64,000 bases of DNA from Geosporobacter ferrireducens (lineage in GTDB: Bacteria; Bacillota; Clostridia; Peptostreptococcales; Thermotaleaceae). The first letter of the stretch is position 1; each line of letters opens with the position of its first letter. The position numbers were made by a program, and so were the translations under genes. The stretch covers positions 682,001-746,000 of the forward strand of contig NZ_CP017269.1 of the NCBI RefSeq assembly GCF_001750685.1, written 5' to 3'. This document shows positions 57,739 through 64,000 of the stretch, piece by piece. The notes beneath the pieces are model-generated. The model did no database searches, was not told where the DNA came from, and saw only the letters and a program-made list of their open reading frames with translations.

Positions 57739-58438
57739 GGCTCACACCCCGTTTCTCAAAGATTAAATGCAGCTTGCCGGTGTATTCCGCCTGAATGAGC
57801 TTTTCCGCCTGGGCTTCGGTGACAATGAGAGTCACGGCCCTGGCCACTGGATCGCTGTTTGCCGATTGGCTGTCCTTTTGCTGCTCCCGCATCTTTGCGG
57901 TGTCCTGTGTCCTGGCGTTCTCAACGCTGTAGGTTTCCAGCCCTTTCATCTCGGGGTAAACAATGACCTGGGGTGCGGAAGCCTTTCCGTCGGATGCTTT
58001 TTCCATAAACACGGCCACCGTCACAATGTCACCGGCCCGAAGATGGGAGGAAAGCCCTGCTGCGATGCTCTCGACACTAATGGTGACAAGGCGCTGGTTG
58101 TTTTTTGCGATGCGGTCAAGCTGTTCGTTGGCAAGATAGCTGCCCAGCTTCTGCGGGAAGAAATAGTCCCCCTTGGCAATGGCGGTCTGCGCCACCTTGC
58201 CCACAATCTGCGCCGGATCGTTCAGTATGCCCTCCGGAAGGCCGAAGCTGCCCACCTCCGCGGATACAAGGTGCTGCTTGGTAAGCTCCGTTCCGGCAGG
58301 AATGTCCTGGGCCGCCCGCAGCACCGTTACCGTCGCGCCTTTATCCCCATAGAAGCGCGGCAGGAGTAAAAAAGAAATGCCCGCCGCCAGTACAAGGCAG
58401 AGGACACTTAACAAGATTCGGTTTTTTAATAGTTTCAA
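57728..58438 (-). CDS. CpaB/RcpC-like pilus protein with SAF domain (236 aa)
   Basis: Single N-terminal membrane helix (ILLSVLCLVLAAGISFLLL) followed by a SAF domain (VTVLRAAQDIPAGTELTKQHL) and a RcpC-type domain. It is the usual first gene of Tad assembly loci. TTG 58438 with GGAGG 10 nt upstream is chosen; the long frame to 58597 would overlap the previous gene. Confidence 0.87.
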   Translation of the reverse strand: MKLLKNRILLSVLCLVLAAGISFLLLPRFYGDKGATVTVLRAAQDIPAGTELTKQHLVSAEVGSFGLPEGILNDPAQIVGKVAQTAIAKGDYFFPQKLGSYLANEQLDRIAKNNQRLVTISVESIAAGLSSHLRAGDIVTVAVFMEKASDGKASAPQVIVYPEMKGLETYSVENARTQDTAKMREQQKDSQSANSDPVARAVTLIVTEAQAEKLIQAEYTGKLHLIFEKRGVSHGK

Positions 58439-58460
58439 GCTGTATGCTTCCTCCTTCCAG

Positions 58461-58757
58461 TTATCGTTCCATCGACCGGCAAGCATCCTCCGGTTCGGCG
58501 GCAGCCCTTTGGCGTTCCCGCGCCTGTTCCAGCCGCTCCAGCACCGAACGCTTTTCCTCCGGCAAGGTTTCCGGGGCCAGCTCCCGCAGATCGTCATAGG
58601 TCTGACCGTCCGTTAAGTCGGCGTCACAGGAGGGGGCGTTCCCCAGGATACCGTCGATTTGATTGTAGTTGCCCTCTAGGCTCATTTCCGCGTTCTTGAG
58701 ATAGTTGCCGTTTTGAATAGGGAGTCTTCGCTCCTGATTTTTTCTACGCTTACTCAT
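58461..58757 (-). CDS. DUF4316-type ICE protein (98 aa)
   Basis: Contains GNYLKNAEMSLEGNYNQIDGI, the core of DUF4316, and the EKRSVLERLEQAR tail motif shared by other ICE proteins here. It starts inside the topB stop (ATGA overlap) and precedes cpaB. Function unknown. Confidence 0.8.
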   Translation of the reverse strand: MSKRRKNQERRLPIQNGNYLKNAEMSLEGNYNQIDGILGNAPSCDADLTDGQTYDDLRELAPETLPEEKRSVLERLEQARERQRAAAEPEDACRSMER

Positions 58758-60847
58758 TTTTTAGCTCCCTTCTCAAACTCCAGTTTGAAGTTGACGTATT
58801 TGCCCGTGTTCTCCATGACAACTACGGCACTGTAGGTCTTGCCGGTCTTTTCACTGTAAAGCCCGGACATAGGGGCGCGTCCCTCTCCAAGAAGCGCGGC
58901 GGCAACGGTTCTTGTGAGTTCTTTTTTCTTCGAGGCAAAGAAACGGTTATCCCGCCACAGGGCAAAGCCGCAGTCCTGCTTTTCGCAGAAGAACCCCTTT
59001 TTGCCCTCCCGCACCTTGCCGCCGCAGCGCGGGCAGATGCCCACCGGTTCACTGCGGCTTCCCACCGGTGCGGGGAACAGGCTCATGAAGCCGGGATTCG
59101 GCGCGCTGTAGCTTTTCACAAGGCTAACCGTCAGCTCTGCGATCCCTGCCATAAATTCCGGGCCGGAAAGCCCTCCACGCTCCACCTGCTTCAGCCGGTG
59201 CTCCCATTCGGCGGTAAGTGCCGGAGACTTGACGACCTCGGGCAGCACGGCAATCAGGCTGACGCCTTTTTTTGCGGGCAGCAGCTGTCTGTTTTTCCGT
59301 TCCGCCAAACCGGTCTTGACCAGCTTTTCAATGATGCCGGCGCGGGTGGCGGGAGTTCCCAGGCCTTTGCGCTCGGCATCCTCCGGCATATCTTCCGACC
59401 CGGCTGTCTCCATCGCCTTGAGCAGGGTGTCCTCGGAATAGGCCTTGGGCGGTGAGGTAAAGCCTTCCTTCACAGCGGTACGGACATTCGCAAATGCCTG
59501 CCCCTCGGAAAGCTCCGGCAGCGCCTTATCCTCTCCGTCCTTCTCGGGCTTGTTATTCAGCGTGGCCCGGTAAGCCGATTCGATGGCCTTCCAGCCGTTT
59601 TGCAGGACGGTTTTGCCCTTTGCTGTAAAAGAATGGCCCTCACAGTCCAGCATTACAACGGTTTCGGCATAGAGGTGGGGTTCACCCACGGCGCAAATCA
59701 GCCGGACGGCCAGCAGGAACAGGAGGCTCCGTTCACCGGCAGGAAGCGCGGCAAGGTCGGCTTCCTTGACCTGTCCGGTGGGAAGAATGGCATGGTGGTC
59801 TGTGACTTTACTGTTGTCCACCACACGCCGGGCGTCAACGGAAAGCTTTGCTCCGGTTGAAAAAAGCAGTACAGCCGCCGCAGTTTCTACAAGGGCGGGA
59901 AGTCCCGCCGCCATATCCTCGGTTAGATATCTGCTGTCGGTACGGGGATAGGTGGCCAGCTTCTTTTCATAGAGCGATTGCATATAGTCCAGCGTCTGCT
60001 GGGCGGTGAATCCGAACAGGCGGTTTGCCTCCCGCTGGAGTGTGGTGAGGTCGTAGAGCCTGGGCGGCGCAACGGTTTTTTTCTGCCGCTCCACGGATTT
60101 TACAACGGCGGTTTTGCCGTTGCAGGCGCTACGGATGCTTTCAGCGGCCTTCCTGTCCTTATGCTTTTCACCGGAAGCGGTAAATGTACCGCAGTCCATT
60201 TCAGGTGTATAAAAGGGCTCCCTGACAAAGGCGGCAATTTCCTGTTCCCTCTGTACGAGCAGAGCCAGGGTTGGCGTCATGACGCGTCCCACATTGAGTG
60301 TCTGGCGGTACAGCACCGAAAACAGCCTTGTGGCATTGATACCCACCAGCCAATCGGCCTGTGAGCGGCACAGGGCAGCCCGGTAGAGCCGGTCGTAATC
60401 CGTGCCGGGGCGCAGGCTGCGGAAGCCCTCCGCAATGGCGCTTTCCTCCATGGAGGATGTCCAGAGCCTTTGCATGGGCTTTTTGCAGCCGCAATATTCG
60501 TACACCAGCCGGAAAATCAACTCGCCCTCCCGTCCGGCGTCGCAGGCATTGACGATGCTGTCCACCTCCGGGCGTTTCATCAGTTCCCGCAAGACTTTCA
60601 GCTGCTTTGCCTTTTCACGGGACACGGTATATTTCCAGTGTTCCGGCAGGATGGGCAAGTCCTCATAGCGCCATTTGCCGTACTTTTCGTCGTAGGCCTC
60701 GGCCTGTGCAAGCTCCACCAGATGGCCCGCGCACCAGGACACAAGATAGCCGCCGCCCTCCAGATAACCGTCCCCGCGCTCCGTTGCGCCAAGGACGAAA
60801 GCGATGGCCTGACCTACGCTGCTTTTTTCCGCGATAATCAGTTTCAA
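58754..60847 (-). CDS. topB: DNA topoisomerase III (697 aa)
   Basis: Type IA topoisomerase, likely resolving DNA during conjugation. Toprim domain at the start (LIIAEKSSVGQAIAF; CDAGREGELIFR near 100), active-site Tyr in ATYPRTDSRYL near residue 320, and a C-terminal zinc-finger-like part (CPRCGGKVREG, CEKQDCGFALW). TTG 60847 is the start, with GGAGGG 8 nt before; the ATG-initiated extension to 60910 is not supported. Confidence 0.93.
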   Translation of the reverse strand: MKLIIAEKSSVGQAIAFVLGATERGDGYLEGGGYLVSWCAGHLVELAQAEAYDEKYGKWRYEDLPILPEHWKYTVSREKAKQLKVLRELMKRPEVDSIVNACDAGREGELIFRLVYEYCGCKKPMQRLWTSSMEESAIAEGFRSLRPGTDYDRLYRAALCRSQADWLVGINATRLFSVLYRQTLNVGRVMTPTLALLVQREQEIAAFVREPFYTPEMDCGTFTASGEKHKDRKAAESIRSACNGKTAVVKSVERQKKTVAPPRLYDLTTLQREANRLFGFTAQQTLDYMQSLYEKKLATYPRTDSRYLTEDMAAGLPALVETAAAVLLFSTGAKLSVDARRVVDNSKVTDHHAILPTGQVKEADLAALPAGERSLLFLLAVRLICAVGEPHLYAETVVMLDCEGHSFTAKGKTVLQNGWKAIESAYRATLNNKPEKDGEDKALPELSEGQAFANVRTAVKEGFTSPPKAYSEDTLLKAMETAGSEDMPEDAERKGLGTPATRAGIIEKLVKTGLAERKNRQLLPAKKGVSLIAVLPEVVKSPALTAEWEHRLKQVERGGLSGPEFMAGIAELTVSLVKSYSAPNPGFMSLFPAPVGSRSEPVGICPRCGGKVREGKKGFFCEKQDCGFALWRDNRFFASKKKELTRTVAAALLGEGRAPMSGLYSEKTGKTYSAVVVMENTGKYVNFKLEFEKGAKK

Positions 60848-60939
60848 AATGTAATCCCTCCGTTTCTTTCTGTGCATGAGAAAAGCGCCGGTAATCTGCC
60901 TGTTTTGCAAATTACCGGCGCTTTCGCCTATGGTATACG

Positions 60940-61380
60940 CTATTCGGTTTGGGTATCGGGGAGTGTTGTGATGTCACAGGCGTTGTCGCCATTCCTCTGA
61001 CGCTCTGATATGCGTTTTGGGGAAATATAATGGGTGGCGTACATTTTCTCGATGTTTTCGTCACCGGATTTGGAAAAACGCAGTTTGGCCAACGGCTTTT
61101 TCCCCTTGCGTCCCCACTGCTTGTAAAAAGTCCACGACGCTTTCAGGTTGTTTTTTCGGGCATAGGCGCGGATTTCCTTCATAATGAAAGTCAGCTTATG
61201 AAGGTTCACGCGGCATACCCGTTCCAGATAATCCACACGTCCGAAACGCCAGCTTTCATAATCCCCGGCGGATAATACGCCTAAATCCATCAGCACCTGA
61301 ACGGGCGAAGCCACGCCTTTCTTTTGAAGCTGACTATACATGGAATCATGTACCTTGCCGACAATATCTCCATTGTTCAT
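60940..61380 (-). CDS. conserved ICE protein of unknown function (146 aa)
   Basis: Basic protein starting MNNGDIVGKVHDSMYSQLQKK, with a DYLERVCRVNLHKLTFIM stretch and a lysine-rich middle (QWGRKGKKPLAKLRFSKSG), which suggests DNA binding. AGGTGATG precedes ATG 61380. It lies between the DUF4366 gene and topB. I do not know its family name. Confidence 0.7.
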   Translation of the reverse strand: MNNGDIVGKVHDSMYSQLQKKGVASPVQVLMDLGVLSAGDYESWRFGRVDYLERVCRVNLHKLTFIMKEIRAYARKNNLKASWTFYKQWGRKGKKPLAKLRFSKSGDENIEKMYATHYISPKRISERQRNGDNACDITTLPDTQTE

Positions 61381-61460
61381 TTTCATCACCTGCTTGTTAA
61401 AATATTGTAGCATAATCAGGATAATAGTTCCAGCCCGCAGCTTCGCGTATTGCCGTAGGG

Positions 61461-62360
61461 TTATTCTTCTTCCGCTGCGGTCGGATCGTCCCCTGGCACA
61501 GTCTCGCCGGACAAGGGCGTATCTTCCTCCTCATATTCGGGTTCATCCTCGTCCGTATCCACAGCCGCATGTTTCGGCTTATATATTTTGAAGTAATATC
61601 CCGCGCCCCCTGCGGCTGCAACCGCCAGAAGCACGAAGACCGGCGTGCTGTCGCCGCCCTTTTCCGGCTGAGGTTTTGGTTCGGTTTTGGATGTTGTTTC
61701 CGCCTTGGAGGTGGTCTGAGGTGCAGGCACGGCGCTTATGCCACTATTGCTGTTCCCTTTTTTGGCAAGGGAGCGCAAATCATCCTCTGTGACAGCATTT
61801 AAAAAGTAGACATTCTCACTTTTTCTCTGGCGGTCAATGATGAGGTAAAAGACATTCTTGTCCGGTGTAGTGATGGTGAAAAACTCCTTGCCATCGCCAT
61901 CCGTGGCATTATCCACCGTCGTACCGGTGCCCTCCGGCGTAAAGGGCTTGGCCTGTGACGGAACAGCGGATTCCGAGGTTTTCGGGGTAGATGCCGCCGG
62001 TGTATTTGCGGCAGCTGACGAAGCCTTGTAATACGGATTCTCCACCTGCACGGTTCCCGACCGGTTTCCCGCAAAGTCCACGGCATAGACCGAAACACAC
62101 TGTCCGGTTCCGGCATAATTCCAGAGAGTGGCATCCAGCGATCCCTTTGCGGGGTAACTGATCTTGTGGCCGTCAATGTAGACTGCCTCTACACCGGAAT
62201 CCTCATCTTTTGCTTCGATATGAAGGGTTTCACCGGAAAGTCTGGCGGTGAGCGTCGGGGCTTTGGTATCCGTGGGAGCAGACGCGTAGGCTGTCGTGTG
62301 CAGTAAAAATGCGCTCATAAAGAGCATGAGCGCTAGGAGAGTCATTACTTTATTCCTCAT
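61461..62360 (-). CDS. DUF4366 / CD1107-type exported protein (299 aa)
   Basis: Cell-envelope ICE protein: signal peptide (LLALMLFMSAFLLHTTAYA), beta-rich exterior (VEAVYIDGHKISYPAKGSLD), a Thr/Pro/Lys-rich stretch, one membrane helix (VFVLLAVAAAGGAGYYF) and an acidic tail. AAGGAGG precedes ATG 62360. Typical partner of the CD1108 peptidase in Clostridial transfer loci. Confidence 0.85.
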   Translation of the reverse strand: MRNKVMTLLALMLFMSAFLLHTTAYASAPTDTKAPTLTARLSGETLHIEAKDEDSGVEAVYIDGHKISYPAKGSLDATLWNYAGTGQCVSVYAVDFAGNRSGTVQVENPYYKASSAAANTPAASTPKTSESAVPSQAKPFTPEGTGTTVDNATDGDGKEFFTITTPDKNVFYLIIDRQRKSENVYFLNAVTEDDLRSLAKKGNSNSGISAVPAPQTTSKAETTSKTEPKPQPEKGGDSTPVFVLLAVAAAGGAGYYFKIYKPKHAAVDTDEDEPEYEEEDTPLSGETVPGDDPTAAEEE

Positions 62361-62586
62361 GGCTGACCTCCTTGCCGGAAGCGGGAGCGGCTTTTGCGCC
62401 CAGGGCGCTAACAAACCTTGCGAACTCGTCCTCCGTCATTTTTTCCTTTCTAAATATGGCTACGATTTCGGCATTTTCCAGCTCGATTTTCTGCCGTTCC
62501 AGTTCCCTTAAACGGGCCTGAAATTCCGAGATTTTTGTTTTCGTCTTTTCGATTTCTCCCATAACTTTTTGTATTCTGGGGTTCAT
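62350..62586 (-). CDS. DUF4315 coiled-coil protein (78 aa)
   Basis: Short, strongly helical protein (IQKVMGEIEKTKTKISEFQ, RLRELERQKIELENAEIV) matching DUF4315, a constant neighbour of CD1107/CD1108 in these ICEs. AGGAGG precedes ATG 62586. It overlaps the next gene by 11 nt. Confidence 0.85.
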   Translation of the reverse strand: MNPRIQKVMGEIEKTKTKISEFQARLRELERQKIELENAEIVAIFRKEKMTEDEFARFVSALGAKAAPASGKEVSHEE

Positions 62587-62611
62587 AGTCTAAAATTCCT
62601 CCTTTTATCGG

Positions 62612-64000
62612 TTATTGACGGTCATTTGCGCTGTCCGGAGTTTCGGCAAAGAACAGCGGATTGAGATACCGTCCGTTTTTCAGTACCTCCAGGTGCAGGT
62701 GCGGCCCAGTGGAGCGCCCGGTGTTGCCGGACTTGGCAATTACGTCGCCTTTTTTTACCTGTTGTCCGACGCTTGCAAGCAGCCGGTCACAGTGGGCATA
62801 CTTTGAAACCAGCCCGTCCTTGCCTTCGATGGCGATATAGTAGCCGTAGCCGCCTGCGTCAAAGGCCGCCTGGATTACCTTCCCGTCATGCCCTGCCAAA
62901 ATGTCCGTGCCTACGGGAACGCCGATGTCGATGCCCTTGTGATAATCCTTTGCGCCTGTGACAGGATGGATTCGCCAGCCGTAATAACAGGTAACATAGG
63001 GTATCCAGTCAAAGTCAAAAGGACTTGTAATATACTGCCGGTTGCCCTTTGTCTGCATATTCAGGCCGTACATTTCCCGCTCGTCGGCGTTCATATTCGG
63101 CTGAACCACATCGGTGAAGGATTTGGAGGTAAGGTTGATATTAAGGATATGCCATTCATAGGGCACTTCCACCGTATAGCTCTCTCCGGTTTCCGGGTCG
63201 GTTCGGGTTTCGGTGCGGTAGCGGATTTCTGTTTGCGCCACAAATTCAAGCCGGTACTGTTCGTTGGAAATCCGCTGAAGCTCAGTTTTTATGGTGGCAA
63301 AAGTGAAGTCCTGGTATTTCGCGGAGAGGTAGGCCATCAGTTCAAATGGATTGTGGCTGATATCGTCTACATTGTACCGGTACTCGTCATAGCCGGGGTG
63401 TTCCGCCTGCGCGTTCTGAATCCGCATTAGCAGGTTGGTTTCCCATTCCGTATAAGTCAGCTCCGCATCGTCGATATCCTCATCCTCGGCGGTGTAGCTG
63501 GACATCAGGACGGACGAAAACCCTCCCATTGCCATGTTGGTACAGGAGGTAAGGAGCGTTGAAAAAGAAAATACCATCAGGAGCAGCAGCGCGATCCCGC
63601 CGATCACCATCGGATGACTGCGTACAAAGCCCGACGCAAGTTTAATAATTTTACCGCCCGCTGCACCGGCTTGTTTCATCAACTGTGCCGCTTGTTTGGA
63701 TTCTCGCGCCGCTTTTGCGTACCGGCGCTTGATTTTTTGTTTCTGTATAAACCGGGACAGCAGATTGGTTCTAAGCCGGGGATTTTCATGCAGCAGCTTC
63801 TGATAGGCTAGTTTGGCATTGTGCTTTGCCGAAAGCCGCTCCAGCTTCGCCACACGGCGATAGGGCGCGGTTTTGTGCAGGCGGTAGGCTGTGCGCAGCC
63901 CGCCTTCGGCAAGCAGTTCACCCTTATGAGCGGCCTGTGTGCCCACATTTTCCCGTTCAACCTGAAACAGTTTATTATGTGCATATCCAATAGAAAGGTT
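62612..64000 (-). CDS. CD1108-like M23 peptidase, N-terminus beyond window
   Basis: Transfer-channel cell-wall hydrolase. The frame is open to the right edge, so the N-terminus is missing. Seen: a basic N-terminal part, a membrane helix (MVIGGIALLLLMVFSFSTLL), a lid region, and a LytM/M23 metallopeptidase domain with HKGIDIG and GPHLHLE as zinc ligands. It should open the peptidoglycan for the conjugation channel. First gene of the transcript order in this window. Confidence 0.9.
   Translation of the reverse strand, partial: NLSIGYAHNKLFQVERENVGTQAAHKGELLAEGGLRTAYRLHKTAPYRRVAKLERLSAKHNAKLAYQKLLHENPRLRTNLLSRFIQKQKIKRRYAKAARESKQAAQLMKQAGAAGGKIIKLASGFVRSHPMVIGGIALLLLMVFSFSTLLTSCTNMAMGGFSSVLMSSYTAEDEDIDDAELTYTEWETNLLMRIQNAQAEHPGYDEYRYNVDDISHNPFELMAYLSAKYQDFTFATIKTELQRISNEQYRLEFVAQTEIRYRTETRTDPETGESYTVEVPYEWHILNINLTSKSFTDVVQPNMNADEREMYGLNMQTKGNRQYITSPFDFDWIPYVTCYYGWRIHPVTGAKDYHKGIDIGVPVGTDILAGHDGKVIQAAFDAGGYGYYIAIEGKDGLVSKYAHCDRLLASVGQQVKKGDVIAKSGNTGRSTGPHLHLEVLKNGRYLNPLFFAETPDSANDRQ

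Noticed and set aside
1..64000. CRISPR arrays, tRNA and rRNA genes
   Set aside because: No regularly spaced identical repeats with unique spacers, and no tRNA cloverleaf or rRNA signature was noticed on either strand; the four 25-nt palindromes are spaced by hundreds of bases and flank genes.

Overview
The window looks like accessory DNA of an anaerobic Clostridia-type Firmicute (Oscillospiraceae/Lachnospiraceae/Clostridiaceae-like). Evidence: strong AGGAGG ribosome binding sites, frequent TTG/GTG starts, a c-di-GMP-I riboswitch, and an integrative conjugative element (ICE) of the Tn1549/CTn family type. Nearly every gene is on the minus strand, so the map reads from right to left. All calls come from reading the sequence by eye; no database search was run. 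DUF and family names are from memory.

Right part (64000 to about 29230, GC-rich): the ICE core. In transcription order it holds a CD1108-like M23 peptidase (cut by the window edge), DUF4315 and DUF4366 proteins, a 146-aa unknown, topoisomerase III, a DUF4316-type protein, and a complete Tad/Flp-like pilus assembly set. That set is CpaB, CpaE/TadZ, CpaF, TadB, TadC, four tandem mini-pilins, two TadE-like pseudopilins, a CARDB surface protein and a prepilin peptidase. Next come a frameshifted accessory gene, ArdC, a DUF3849 gene with a nonsense mutation, a TTRAP protein, a 3285-residue methylase/helicase that carries a tnpV gene in another frame, MobC, a MntA/HepT pair, a SLOG protein, a membrane protein and a relaxase that seems to have lost its ATG start.

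Middle part (about 29.2 to 6.5 kb, mostly AT-richer): cargo. First is a sulfur amino-acid block (LysR, MetY-like enzyme, LysE exporter). Second is a nested recombination module (frameshifted sigma factor, small proteins, serine recombinase) marked by four copies of a 25-nt palindrome. Third is a lipid/isoprenoid block in two parts. Part A (22.0-13.6 kb) is a one-direction operon: TetR, phasin-like protein, FabH, UbiB/AarF kinase, CmpB-like membrane protein, HD protein, YidC, DXS, PadR. Two matching palindromes lie before tetR and fabH. Part B (13.4-7.7 kb) holds a TetR, an alpha/beta hydrolase, an acyl-ACP thioesterase, a CDP-alcohol phosphatidyltransferase, and a radical SAM enzyme divergent from a cysteine-less paralogue across a perfect 23-bp palindrome. 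I infer a mobile membrane-lipid modification system.

Left part (6.5-1 kb, GC-rich): the recombination end of the outer ICE, with a sigma-like factor, a DinG/XPD helicase, a DUF6870 protein and two tandem large serine recombinases, the last running off the left edge. An orphan c-di-GMP riboswitch and a small HTH gene lie at the cargo/left-module junction.
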